The notes below the pieces were generated by a model. It had not been told where the DNA came from. It did not search any database and was given only the letters and a program-made list of their open reading frames with translations. The position numbers and the translations under genes are program-made. 64,000 nucleotides of DNA from Armigeres subalbatus (Eukaryota > Arthropoda > Insecta > Diptera > Culicidae): NCBI RefSeq assembly GCF_024139115.2, contig NC_085141.1, positions 218,959,783 to 219,023,782 on the forward strand. Direction: 5' to 3'. This document shows positions 33,962-46,200 of this stretch, piece by piece; position 1 is the stretch's first letter, and each line of letters opens with the position of its first letter.

Positions 33962-36245
33962 AGCTGCGGCAACACACACGAGCTGGGAACAGCTTTCATA
34001 GTGTTGGGGATATGCAAAGGCGCGTGATCGGGTGGTGGCCGATCAATGAAAGAATGTGCAGGTTGGGAATCAAAGGCCGGTTTTTCCAACTTCAGCATAA
34101 TAAACGTCCATAGCCCACACTCCGGAAGCACTGATGATGATAAGGACGCATTCTACGCGCAGCTGGAACGTGAGTACGATAGCTGCCCAAGCCACGACGT
34201 CAAAATCATCATAGGAGATTTGAACGCTCAGGTTGGCCAAGAGGAGGAGTTTAGACCGACTATTGGGAACTTCAGCGATCAATCATCATCACCGAGGCGA
34301 TCGTTGTAGTCGTTAATGCCCCAAAAACAATAAATAAAATCAAATAAAAATACACAAAAGTGTTCGTTGGGTAAAACTTCGTCACCACTGCAGACAGAAT
34401 CACAAATCGACCACGTTCTGATTGATGGGCAGCAGTTCTCCGACATTATCGACGTCAGGACATATCGTAGCGCTAACATCGACGCTGACCACTATCTGGT
34501 GATGGTTAAACTGCGCCCCAAACTGTCCGTAGCTGTTCGGTTCCGACGACCGCCGCGGTACGACCTAGAGCGACTGAAGCAATTTGATGTCACCACTGCA
34601 AACGCACAGCATCTTAAGGCAGCATTACCGGAAGAGGGTGAGCTCGATAGGCCCCCTCTTGAGGATTGCTGGAATACAGTCGAAGCAGCCATTAACGACG
34701 CAGCGGAGAAAAACGGCAGGTATATGGCACGAAGTCGACGGAACGATTGGTTCGACGAAGAGTGCAGACAGATTCTGGAGGAGAAGGACGCAGCGCGAGC
34801 GGTCGCGCTGCAGCAAGGTACCCGGCAGAACGTGGACCGTTATAGACGGCAGACCCGCCTTTTTTAAGAGAATAAACGACGCCTGGAAGAAACGGAGTGC
34901 GAGGAAATGGAACAGCTGTGCCGTTCTCAAGAAGCACGCAAGTTCTATCAGAAGCTCAACGCACCCCGCAAAGACTTCGTGCGGCGATCCGAAATGTGCA
35001 AGGATAAGGATGGGTGTGGTGATCGAAAGGTGGAAGCAGCACTACGAGGAACATTTGAATGGCGCTGAGAGTACAGGCAGTGAAAGTCAAGGCAGCGGAG
35101 GAGATGACTACGTCAGTTCAGCGGACGATAGAAGCCAACCAGCCCCCACCTTGAGGGAAGTTAAGGATGCCATCCAACAGCTAAAGACCAATAAAGCAGC
35201 TGGTAAGGATGGTATCGGAGCTGAGCTCATCAAGATGGGCCCGGAAAAGCTAGCCACTTGCCTGCACAAACCAATAGTCAGAATCTGGGAAACTGAACAG
35301 CTACCGGAGGAGTGGAAGGAAGGGGTTATATGCCGCATCTACAAAAAAGGCTTGTCGCTGGAGTGTGAGAACTTTCGAGCTTAATGCCGCCTTCAAAGTG
35401 ATATCCCAGATCATCTTCCGACGCCTGTCACCATTAGTGAATGAGTTTGTGGGGAGTTATCAAGCCGGCTTCGTTGACGGCCGCTCGACAACGGACCAGA
35501 TCTTTACTGTACGGCAAATCCTTCAAAAATGCCGTAAGTACCAAGTCCCAATGCATCTGTTCATTTGTTTCAAGGCGGCATACGACAGTATAGACCGCGT
35601 AGAGCTATGAAAAATTATGGACGAGAACAGCTTCTCTGGGAAGCTTCTCAGACTGATCAAAGCAACGGTGGATGGTGTGCAAAACTATGTGAAGATTTCG
35701 GATGAACGCTCCAGTTCGCTCGAATCGCGCCGGGGACTAAGACAAGGTGATGGACTTTCGTGCGGTCGTGCCTGTTGTTCAACATTGCGCTAGATAGTGT
35801 TTTGCGAAGAGCCGGTGTACCAGCCGAGGTACGATTTTCAACAGATCCAGTCAATATATTTGTTTCGCGGATGACATGGACATTGTCGGCCGAACATTTG
35901 CAAAGGTGGCAGAACTGTACACCCGCCTAAACGTGAAGCAACAAAGGTTAGACTGGTGGTGAATACGTCAAAGACAAAGTACATGCTTGTGGCGAAACCG
36001 AGCGCGACAGGGCCCGCCTGGGAAGCAGTGTTACGATAGACGGGGATACCTTCGAGGTGGTCGAGGAATTCGTCTACCTTGGATCCTTGCTAACTGCTGA
36101 TAACAATGTTAGTCGTGAAATACGAAGGCGCATCATCTGTGGAAGTCGGGCCTACTACGGGCTTCAGAAGAAACTACGGTCAAAAATGATTCGTCACCGC
36201 ACCAAATGTGTCATGTACAAGACGCTAATAAGACCGGTTGTCCTC
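33962..36245 (+). pseudogene. RTE-clade retrotransposon, endonuclease and reverse transcriptase (broken)
   Basis: This resumes exactly where the fragment ending at 23065 left off (SCGNTHELGTAFIVLG). Endonuclease motifs are NVHSPHS, IIGDLNAQVG (GDLN) and IDHVLIDG, then ADHYLVMVKL. Part of this domain (about 34275-34380) is replaced by unrelated AT-rich sequence. Reverse transcriptase motifs are NKAAGKDGIGAELIK, QAGFVDGRSTTDQIF, FKAAYDSIDR (catalytic Asp) and FADDMDIVGRTF (35863 onward). Breaks include a frame change near 34865, a deletion near 35385, a TGA at 35608 (ELW changed to EL-stop), a frame change near 35760 and another near 35935. The element would nick DNA and reverse-transcribe in place, but this copy is dead. 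The reading is interrupted again at 36247 by a MITE and continues at 38106. Confidence 0.9.
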
Positions 36246-36477
36246 TAGGGGCTGTCCATAAACCACGTAGACTCTTGAGGGGGAGGGAGGGGTTTCGAAA
36301 AAGTCTACGTTAGTCTACGATGGGAGACGGGGAGGTATACCAAAAGTCTACGTAGACTTTTTATTTTTTATTTTTTTGGAAAACAATTTATACAGAAGCT
36401 ATGTGCACAGTTCACTTGTTCGATTTTTCAGGATCTTCCCAAAAAATTTTGCAAGACTTTATCGAAATAATCTAATG

Positions 36478-37293
36478 CAGAGATTCCCAAACTGTGGGTC
36501 GCGACCCAGCTGTTCAGTGGTGGGTCGCGAAAGACAAATCTTAATTATTACTGTTAAAAATTATTTTGAGATTTTTAGTGGAATGTCTTCACTTGTCATA
36601 AGACGAGTTTGTACCATCCCATATAATTCCACCACTTGATTGTACCTTGACAGATACGTATTTCGACCTCAACAGTAAGGTCGAAATACGTATCTGTCAA
36701 GGTACAATCAAGTGGTAGAATTAAATGGGATGGTACAAACTCGTCTTATGACAAATGATTTTGTTACTATTTTGTCCCACAAATCTATTCCATATTTAGA
36801 ATTAGGATCTAAGTAATGATTGGATGATTAAAGAACAACAAACCTGACGAGGTCAACGGTCTTTTTTGTTATACGATATTTGGGCAAGTAAAGCGAAGTC
36901 CTATATAATCCAAATCTAAACCCCGAACCTAATTCAATACCAATCCTAATCCATTTCGAATCTAATCTAAATCAAATCCAAATCTATTCAAAATCCTAAT
37001 CCTAATTTAATTCAAATCCAATCCTTATCAAATCGAAATACAATCTGAATAAATTCCAAATCCAATCCAAATCCAACCCAAATTCAATTCAAATCCCATC
37101 CAATCCAAAAACTTGACGTAATTTTGACAAACACAATGATGGGACATAAAGCAATTTATTATGATTTGTCCAATCTAGCGCAATCTAATTTTTATCCAAT
37201 TTCTTAAAATCAATGCATTTGGTACCTGATGGGTCGCAAGCAATATGGGATTCTGCTAGGTGGGTCGCATATCCAAAAGTTTGGGAACCTCTG
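36478..37293. mobile_element. Non-autonomous hAT element nested in the MITE
   Basis: Terminal inverted repeats are CAGAGATTCCCAAACTGTGG and, from the right end, CAGAGGTTCCCAAACTTTTGG. It is flanked by a perfect 8-bp duplication ATCTAATG at 36470-36477 and 37294-37301, the hAT signature. Subterminal GGGTCGC motifs occur at both ends. The interior has a block of loosely repeated AAATCCAATCC-like sequence (36910-37110). It has no coding capacity. A related copy lies at about 60955-61653. Confidence 0.9.
36590..36757. mobile_element. Hairpin MITE (80-bp arms) inside the hAT element
   Basis: The two arms (36590-36669 and 36678-36757) are almost perfect inverted copies around the 8-nt loop CAACAGTA. 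Ends read CACTTGTCATAAGACGAG and, inverted, CATTTGTCATAAGACGAG. It is the innermost layer of the transposon nest. The second hAT copy at 61 kb appears to lack it, which supports a later insertion. Confidence 0.85.
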
Positions 37294-38107
37294 ATCTAAT
37301 GAATTTCACTTAAGTAATAGTCTGAACTACGGCTTAAAACTATATGGATATTCCCAGGAAATTCTTCTGTACTGAGCAGGAAAATTCTACGGAGTATTCT
37401 ATAAAAACTTTCGAGAAAATTTCAAAATTTCCACTTGGACTTTATTGTTATTTTTTTTAAATTTTCCTCGTGATTCTTTAAAATTTTCAAAATTTCCGGG
37501 AGAACCCTTCACTGGAGATTTTCTGAGAGGTCTCCGGGAATTTTTTCTTAATTGCGGAAATTCTTCGAAATTTTCGCGTGGAAACTGCTCAGAAATTGCT
37601 CAGAAATTGCTTCAAATCTGCAAGCAAGAACGTAGGAAACCATTCCAAAATTCCACGGGAAATATTTCGGAATGTCCATTTAAACTTACAATTACCGGAA
37701 AATAATTCTAACTTTTCATGGAAATTCTGAAAATTCTTCGGTTTTATACAAATTTGAACCGGCGTGAATAATTGTAGGTCAGATGTGTGACAGATTTTAA
37801 GCAGTGGCGCGCCGATGCAAAAGTGTCGGCAACGGTGGTGCACACCTCTAGGAGGAATCGAATTCAACAGAAATTGAATTAATTGACTTTGAGGTTTGGT
37901 TTCAGGAGCAGTGGACAGAGGATTAAATTTGATTTCGATTTTGATTGTCTAATCACATATGGTATTTTGTAAAATTTGTAAAAATCTACGTAGACTTCAA
38001 GTGGGTGGAGGAGGGGTTTCGGAAAAGTCTACGAAAGTCTACGAGGGGGGAGGGAGGGGTTTGAAAAAGTGAAGTTTCAGTCTACGTGGTTTGTGGACAG
38101 CCCCCTA

Positions 38108-38530
38108 CGAACACGAAACATGGACAATGCTCGAGGAGGACTTGCAAGCATTCGGAGTATTCGAGCGACGGGTGCTTAAGACCATCTTTGGCGGTGTGCA
38201 AGAATACGGTGTATGGCGACGAAGAATGAACCTCTACGGCGAACCCAGCATTCAGAAGGTAGCTAAAGCCGGAAGGGTACGATGGGCAGGGCATGTTGCA
38301 AGGATGCCAGACAGCAACCCTGCAAAGATGGAGTTCGCTTCCGCAGGTACGAGACGGCGTGGAGCGCAGCGAGCAAAGTGGGCAGATCAAGTGCAAAACA
38401 CCTTGGCGAGCGTGGAGCGCATTCGAGGATGGAGAGATGCGGCCTCGAACCGTGTATTGTGGCGCCAAATTGTTGATTCAGTGTTATCTGTTTAGATGTT
38501 AACTAAATAAATAAAAAATGAAATGAATGG
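38108..38530 (+). pseudogene. RTE-clade retrotransposon, C-terminal part and 3' end
   Basis: Continues the RTE reading frame after the MITE: LEEDLQAFGVFERRVLK, then GRVRWAGHVARMPD and RRGAQRAKWADQVQ, ending at the stop at 38493-38495. The WAGHVARM..R and WxDxV motifs are characteristic of the RTE C-terminal region. A short AT-rich tail (AAATAAATAAAAAATGAAATG) ends the element near 38528, as RTE elements commonly end in short tandem repeats instead of long poly-A. This last piece is open through to its stop. Confidence 0.85.
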
Positions 38531-40080
38531 GGTGGGATGAAAAAGAAATCGAGACTTTAAGGAGAAGTAACTAATCATTGAAATGAGAAAGAACTTCTGA
38601 GCTTTAGATGGAATTCTTATAAAACTCCACATTCTTCTTTAAATTTGCTAAGCTACTAAAATTGTCTAACCATATCTAGTTTTTTTGGGAGATCAACGAT
38701 ATTTTTGATTTTTTTATGTCAGAACTAAGCTTTGTTAAATATATTTTGTAATGTTCAAGTCATCAATGAATGCGCTAATATCTGGTAGGCCAATTTACAA
38801 ACAGTATTCATAGTTAGGTTGAGCATCAAGGTGATTGCTCAGCCAGCGAATCGCGTAAATATAATAAACGATAACTTTTCTGCTTTTTTCTATGAATTCA
38901 AAAAAGCGCGACAGAAGAGGAGGGGTTGGCAATCTCAAAAAGTAGTGGACGTCATATTTGAATAGTCTCTGATTATGCCAATGATTAGACAAATTATATT
39001 GTAAGCATTTTCAAATATAACATTTAACCATGCAAAAAAAATCTCAAAATCATACACTAGCATTGATCACATCATCAGCCCTGTATCGTGGTCTATTGCA
39101 AGCCAAGCTGTACCAAAACTAATTGTAGCATCGAAGTGAATGCACGGTGGTGTGAATGGCCGAAATTGCAAACCTTTAAACTTAAGCTTCACGAGGCAAT
39201 TGGTCGAACACAGTCCTTCCTCCAATTCGTTATACTAAATCTATTTATGTTGATGTCATTAGAAAGGAAGTTCTTGGAAGTTTTTTTTTCTAGTGACACA
39301 GAAAAGGAATTGAGTTTGGTTAGTTTGTCAATGCTCAATCGCAAGGTTTTTAACATAATCTTTGACGCGTTGAAGTCAATTGAGACTTGAATTATAGAAG
39401 AAATGTTACTATCTCAATAATATTGTCCCTATATTGCTTTTCATACTGTGAAATTGACTTTTACTATGTTCAATGTCATATTACAAAACTATCTTGCTGA
39501 CACTTGAATCATTTACTTGAGAAGTTTTATAAATAATCCCTTTAATCCGGAGAAATCAATAAATAATGCTTTTCACACATGACACTTAAGTTTTTTTCTA
39601 TTCTCATCAATTGAGTTTGAGTTCGATTGGCATAGCGATATCGAGTGAAAATTTATTAAATTTGGCTGATATGATTCCGGACGAGGTAAATGTAACATTA
39701 TTCGGAAGCCTGAACCTTCGACCAAATTTGTAAAATGCTATTAAATGCATTCTAAAACTTATCTCAAAAGCAACCAATAATTCTATGGAGAGCCTTTCAA
39801 TATGTCACATATAGGTTAGCACATATGTTCTAGATGAAACCAATGCGTAAGAAAATGTATCAATTGTAAACCTTCCGACCATCCGCTCCGCCAGAGGCTA
39901 AATCGACCCATGCACGATGTTCACCACGCTGATGACTGCTGGAAGAACCTAGCGGTGAACGGTGATGATCTGCTCTTGTCAGTGCGAGGGCTTCTTTTTT
40001 TCTGACTGAACCGCGCGCGCCAATCTTGGAACGGTTGGACGATGCCGCGCCGTCATCCGGCAGTTAGAATCGATTGTCTG
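38531..40080. other. Upstream region of the cuticular protein gene, no gene recognised
   Basis: AT-rich until about 39870, then more GC-rich towards the promoter. Open stretches at 38795-38992 (minus) and 39088-39390 (plus) are unrecognised and probably fortuitous. Confidence 0.4.
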
Positions 40081-40084
40081 TTTG

Positions 40085-40120
40085 TATAAATTCGCAAACT
40101 CATCTTTTTCCAGCATTAGT
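40085..40120 (+). promoter_or_regulatory. Putative core promoter of the cuticular protein gene
   Basis: A TATA box, TATAAAT (40085-40091), is followed about 30 bp downstream by CCAGCATTAGTCG, a plausible initiator. The first ATG of the gene model is 160-190 bp further on. TATA-containing promoters are usual for insect cuticle genes. No experimental start site is known to me. Confidence 0.55.
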
Positions 40121-40280
40121 CGCTTCGATCAACTCATCCTAACAGCACACAAATTGGCTCGTCCCCTAAAAGCTTGAGCCTCGCGGTTTCTCGGAACGTC
40201 AATCTACTTTGATCTCATTATCCCGATCCAGCTGGGAAAATTGTTGGGAACATCCTGTTTGCGAGTTTTCGGTTCCTATC

Positions 40281-40295
40281 ATGATTAGCAAAACG
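40281..40295 (+). CDS. Cuticular protein gene, coding exon 1
   Basis: ATG plus four codons (MISKT), with a donor at ACG|GTTCGT. It was chosen because it is the only upstream ATG that joins in phase to exon 2 and completes a good signal peptide. The donor is not a strong consensus, so the exact end is tentative. Confidence 0.6.
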
Positions 40296-43200
40296 GTTCG
40301 TGCAGTTCCGTGATTCGCATATTTTGAAATCAAGATCCGGGATACTAAAGTGATTTATTTTTTCTCAATGCCATATGTTGGTGATCCTTAATAGATCCTG
40401 TGGTGTGCCCTGGTGGGAAGTGTTTTGTCAGCCCGCCTGGATAACCTTTATGGGGCCCCAGCCCCCGCCGGTGCCAGCCGTGGCGGTGGAGGTGATGGCA
40501 ATTTCCTGAATGCTCCTCGCCAGGACAACCAGTTCGGGGGAGCACCCTCGAATCAGTATCTGCCTCCGACTGCCCAGGCTAGCAACCAGGGCGGATATGC
40601 TTCGGTGGCTCCTTTGGGAGGTGGTGTCGGACACAGTCAAGGGCAAGGCCAGTTTGGCTTCAACGCCCCGCGATCGCAACCGCAGCAACCTCAGTCGTAC
40701 AGCGGTGGCGGGCAACCCGGAGCCGGATTCCAGGGAGGCTTCCAGCAACCACGCACCACACCGATCCCCATCCTGCGATATGAGAACGTGAACAACGGCG
40801 ATGGAAGCTATCGATTCGAGTGAGTATGGGCCCGCGCGGGGTTGTTGGTTGTGAGCCCGAAGTGAAACAGTGGAAAGCCACGTGAGGTCAAACCAGATGA
40901 ACTTTGAAGAGTGATTACCTCGGACTGGACTGTTATAGTGATGAAGGGTGAAATGTGAATTGTTTTGTCGTATTGTGCATTGTGTTGGGAGATGCAAACT
41001 CATAATCAGCGATAAGGATAACTGGGGAATTGTATAGTCTAGAAGTGAATTGGGAAACGGACTTATAATGTCAAAGTTTGTTAAAACAAAGGTATTAAGT
41101 GTACAAGTGCAATGATCTTTATTTTACCAAAACAACTAAGTTAAAAATGGTGGAAGCAAGAATGTAGACGATTTTGATCAGAGTTTGACTGATTTGCCAA
41201 TAACTGATCCCAGGAGCTAAAATTCGAAACGTTTTGCATAGTCGTCTTTTGGTGCAATGTTTTTTCCTAGAAGTCGGTCTTAAGAAACATTTCTTAACGT
41301 CTAATATTTAAAACTTGAAAGTTACTTAACTTAACGAGTGGTTCGACCCGAACAGAATTAGATTCAGTCTTCAAACTGATGAACAAAGTTGTATGAATAA
41401 TACAATTCTGTAAGCTCACCATACAACGCATTTCAAGATTCAGTTTCTATACATCCGGGGCTTGAAGCGAACATTCAATTTTTTTTTATAAGTTTGGAAT
41501 CATACTTCCCTTATGTCAGGTGAACTTTCCAAAATATTTCATACTTTCATGCCTTATTTTAAAATATTAAAGAAAAATTAATAAAGTGCCGCAACAATTG
41601 TTTGCCCGACATTCGTCCGATTGTTGACCAACATCTGGTAAATTATTCAGCTCGGTTCACACTACAGCGCGTTTTTATTTTCAATTCATGAAACAGTTAG
41701 AAGCATAAAAATATACTCTCTTTTGGAAAGTTGATTCTTAAGAAATTCCACAGAAATTCTCGGAAAATTTCCCGAGGAAACTCCTAGAGGTCTCTCGCAA
41801 AAATTTATAAGAATTTCCGTGGAAATTACAACGAACTTCCTCGGGAATTTCGAAGAACTTTTCGGGGAAATTCCGAAGAGTCCCCGTGAAGATTCCAAAG
41901 ATGTTCTTTTGGAAATTGAAAACCGCTTTCTTTGGAAATCCGAAACAATTTCCGGTGAAAATTCTTAGAATTTCTTGTAAAATTTCCAAAGAAATTCTTG
42001 CGGAATACATTTTTATTCGCTCATTCGATTCTTCATTCTATTTAATGAAAGCTTTCTCAAAGAATCTAAAATGTTTGACGCCTCTACTGCCGCCATACGC
42101 ATATTTGTCCCATATTTGCTGGGATTTCCTATGTACATGGGACAATTATGCGTAGAACGGCAGTCTAAGTATGTATAAAATTGAAAACAAATAATTTAAA
42201 AAGTGCTGTTTGTGAGATTGGCCTAACATTTGCCCGATTTTGAACGAAGATCGGGCGAATTTTTCAGGTCGGATAACACTTGCAGCACATTTTCAGTTTT
42301 TGTTTTCAATTTTTAAAATAGTTAGAGGCGTTAAGAAATATGGGTTCTTTGGGAAAATTGAGTTCAAATAATCCGAAGAATCGACTGAGACAATAATTGT
42401 CAACTGTCAATTGTGAATACAAAAAAACATGTTTTTGGTATTACTTAATAATTTTGGGCAAGACGAGATTCGACGGTTCAGTTAGTTTTTAATCCAGTTT
42501 TCCGCGAGCAGTAATGGCCGCCAGCTTGCCTGCGGTTTTAGCCCCAAACGCAATTCAACGGAACGGCGACGGAATCGGAAAATTTGACGAAAATATATGG
42601 ACTAACTGTCAAATTTTCCGTTTCCGTCGTCGTTCCGTTGTATTGCGTTTAGGGCTTTAGTCTCTGATTTGACATTTCTGGAGGTCAACTGCACCCACCG
42701 TTCGAGCATTTTGATCAATGTGGTATATAAGAAAGCTTGAATTCACTTAATCAGCACCTTCTTATATCCCACATTGCTCAGAATGCTCGGAGCGGTGGGT
42801 GCAGTTGACCTCCTGAAAAGTCAAATCAGAGACTAACCCGCAGGCAAGCTGGCGACCATTACCGCTCGCGGAAAACTGGATAAACCTTGGAAATAAGAAT
42901 TTTTACCTTTGAGTTTCAAAAAAAATCCTAGAAATTTCCACAAGTATGCTTTTGAAGTTTAAATGGAAAATAATCCGAAATTGTCTCGATAAATTCGCTA
43001 AAATTTCCATAGGAATTCTCCAGAATTTCCTCGAAAAATGATTTAGAAAATCTTGGAAAATTGCTCGATATTGCAAATTCCTCGGAAAATAATTTGGAAT
43101 AAGGTATACGCCTAACACCTTATAGTTTATTATGCTGCGGTTGAGCATATTTATTGTTGTATATATTATCCCATCAGGCGACTTGCCTACTTTTGGTTAC

Positions 43201-46200
43201 TGCGCCAAGTAGTTAGGTAAAAACAACGATAATTGCCCACAATTTCTTATTTAGGCCACCAAAAGTGTCGAGCGCAATGGATAAAATGTTGTCTAGTTTT
43301 CCTAATATGAGCTCTATAAATAGGGGGATTTTGTTTTCGGCCCACTTTGTGGCTGTTGATTTCAGGTATCTGGCACCCCCAATCCTACCCACTATGTTTG
43401 ACAATAGCCAACATCTTTGAGTTTCCCATTGTTCGGTTGAAATTGGGTTTCCCACTGACAATTCTATTTTGTAAACAAACCACTATTCCGAAGTGATTTT
43501 TTCCAAATAGACGTAATTATTTTTCATCATTTTTCGAGAACTTGTGCAAAAGTATGAATGTGAGGTGTATTTCAACAAGAATATTGATGCCTTTAATGTA
43601 TTTTCATATTTCAATCTGCACCAAGCGCTCTACTTCGCCAAAAATCATGATATTTAAAACATATTTTCAATGGCAGGTTTTCGACGACTATGATTACGCC
43701 TTCATATTAAATTAATCGATGATTTTGATGCTGGCATCAAAACCATGGCCGCTTCGCAGACCCCTGGTTGATTTCGAACATTCGAAAGATAAAGATGGGT
43801 TGCTCTTTGGTAGTTTTCAATCTTAAGGTTCCCCCAAACACACGCGACGCGATAGTCGCGACGCGATTCTATCGACTAGCGACAGCGATTCTGTCGCCGT
43901 TGGTATGGAAGCGTAAATAGAACATTGCCTGCAGCGACCCAACGATAGAATCCCGGCGATTAGTTGTCGCCGTCGCGGCGATGAAATCGCTCAGGTCTGG
44001 GGGAGCCTTTACTTACATACGTTGAACAAAGGCAGCATGCAAACGAAAGTTTTTTTCCCAAAACGTAAACAGTGTGTTAGGTGGGAATGCCGAAAAAACG
44101 CACCAACGGAGAAATTCAATTGTAAACGTTATTCTAGGCTATTATTTGCTTATTATTTTGCATAAAAAGCTAGAACTCTTGTTTTCGATTGCATTATATT
44201 GATGTTTTTAGTTTAGTAAGTGTGTCTGATACCACTCTTCATCGACCATTTGTTGTGAATCCCCTCAAAACTCTCACGTCTTACAACTTCTCGAGTAAAA
44301 TAAAAAAGCTTTTCCATCAATATAGTTCAGGTGAAATACTTGTTGCAAGCGAATTGTTTGAATTATGGTGAAAAACTAAACGCACGAAATGAGATTTAAA
44401 GTTCTTCTAACAGAATAAGCGATCCTGAACCATTATATCGTCGGATTATTATAAGAGCAAATGATTTTCGAATTTCTCCTGCTGCTATGGTCCAATGCAC
44501 CGAGTTCATCATTGACGTTTGAGCGGTGCGCTGTTTACTAAGAATGAATACTTTTTCATTCACCGAGTTCATTCAAGTGTTAATTTTTGGTAAATAGCGC
44601 ACCACTCAAACGTCATTGTGTTCATTCAGTGCATTTGACCATGCAAGATGAATACACCGCTAGGTGTTCCAATCTGCCAAATTCACAATTCAGCCATCTT
44701 GGATTTTAGTATGGGAGAGCCAGCCGGTTCGTTTTCGTTTTGCACTGAAAATGAATTTTACACATCCCAATAGACTTATGCAGGGGTTCATCGAATTCAC
44801 TCACCCGATGGATTTTGACATTTGAGCGGGTCGTTTTCTCGAACAAAAGTTCATTTTGCGTTCATTATGCGACCCGCTCAAACGTCATAATTTCTTGGGG
44901 GAGTTCATTTTGCGTTAGTCTATCTTCTTCTCTTCCACAAACTTGGCAGATTGGAGCACCTAGTACTGTATTCATCTTGGGACCATAGTCCAATAGGCCT
45001 TTTCATGTAACACTGTCAGAACTGCTCTTGTTTACAACCGCTGAGCAAACCGTTCAAATCCGACGCTGTCACTTCCATAGAAGAACTGTCAATTGACGGT
45101 AAAATCAGCTGTTTTCAAACGTCTCTTGAAAAGGCCTATGCACCAAGTTCATCATTGACGTTTGAGCTTTTTCATTCATCGAGTTCATTTTAAATGTTCA
45201 TTTTTAGTAAACAGCGCACCGCTCAAACGTTAAACGTGGTCCAATGCAACGAATGAACACAATGACGTTTGAGCGGTGCACTGTTTACTAAAAAATAACA
45301 CTTTGTCATACGTCAAGTTCATTCTAAATGAATTTCGGCACCGTTCAATAATGAACCTATGCACCGGGCCATGAATCAAAATCGCATACTGTTATGGTCC
45401 AATGCACCGAATGAACACAATGACGTTTGAGCAGTGCGCTGTTTACTAAAAATGAACACTTGAATGAACTCGATGAATGAAATATTCATATTCTAAGTAA
45501 ACAGCGCACTGCTCAAACGTCAATGATGAACTCGGTGCATTGGACCATTCGGCAACAGGTGCCCCCAATATAAACCAAAAAATTTTATCTGATGTACGAA
45601 AATAGGTAAGTTCATTCAGAATATTCCATTATTGGGCGGAAGAAAAAAATCTTGAACAGACAGTCGATCAAGCATAGCTGCTAAAAAAAAACCATGTTGA
45701 AGCGATTTTTCACGCAAGTTTATTGCGTTTATCAGTTAAAAAAGTGCAGGAATCTAGCGTAGTATAACTAATATGTGCTCGATACACCTTTATAAAGCAG
45801 CGGTGATAAGTATTTCCCTACAAAACGATGTTTTATCGCAAGATTATGTGCGTGAGGAGCCAAAATTCTAAAAAAAAATATGAGGAGGGTTCGACTGATG
45901 TTGGTATATCGGAGCTACTTCTAACGGCGTTGCAGTCTTGGATTATCAAAACGAATGTTTTAGATTTTTTCCGACGTTTCGACTCTATTTCGAGTCTTCT
46001 TCAAGGGGAGACTGTAAATGGGGGGTATTTATTTTTGGACAGCATATCATTATGTTTAGACTTACATTCTACGAAATCGTTTGTCGTTTAAAGGTACATA
46101 CTACAATCAATTCGGAAAATATTTCAAAAATGATAATACAATTATGCATCCACCATCTTCAAACTAACCGTTTTCGCCTTCGGGGAAGATAGAAGTTTAG

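Larger units (their letters stand above)
36248..38105. mobile_element. MITE with TA duplication, inserted in the RTE copy
   Basis: The left end GGGGCTGTCCATAAACC and the right end (reverse complement) GGGGGCTGTCCACAAACC form inverted termini. They extend as imperfect inverted repeats of about 120 bp containing CACGTAGAC, GGGAGGGAGGGG and TCTACGTAGAC. The RTE codon is split with TA duplicated (36246-36247 and 38106-38107): joined, it reads VVL then YEHET. TA duplication suggests the Tc1/mariner superfamily (inference). No transposase is present. About 0.83 kb of its length is a later hAT-type insertion plus that insertion's target copy. The right half includes low-complexity GAAATTC-type sequence (37380-37740). 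Confidence 0.88.

Noticed and set aside
40428..41003. 191-codon minus-strand frame over cuticular exon 2
   Set aside because: A shadow of the Gly/Gln-rich exon 2. It has no domain, and the plus-strand gene model accounts for the region.
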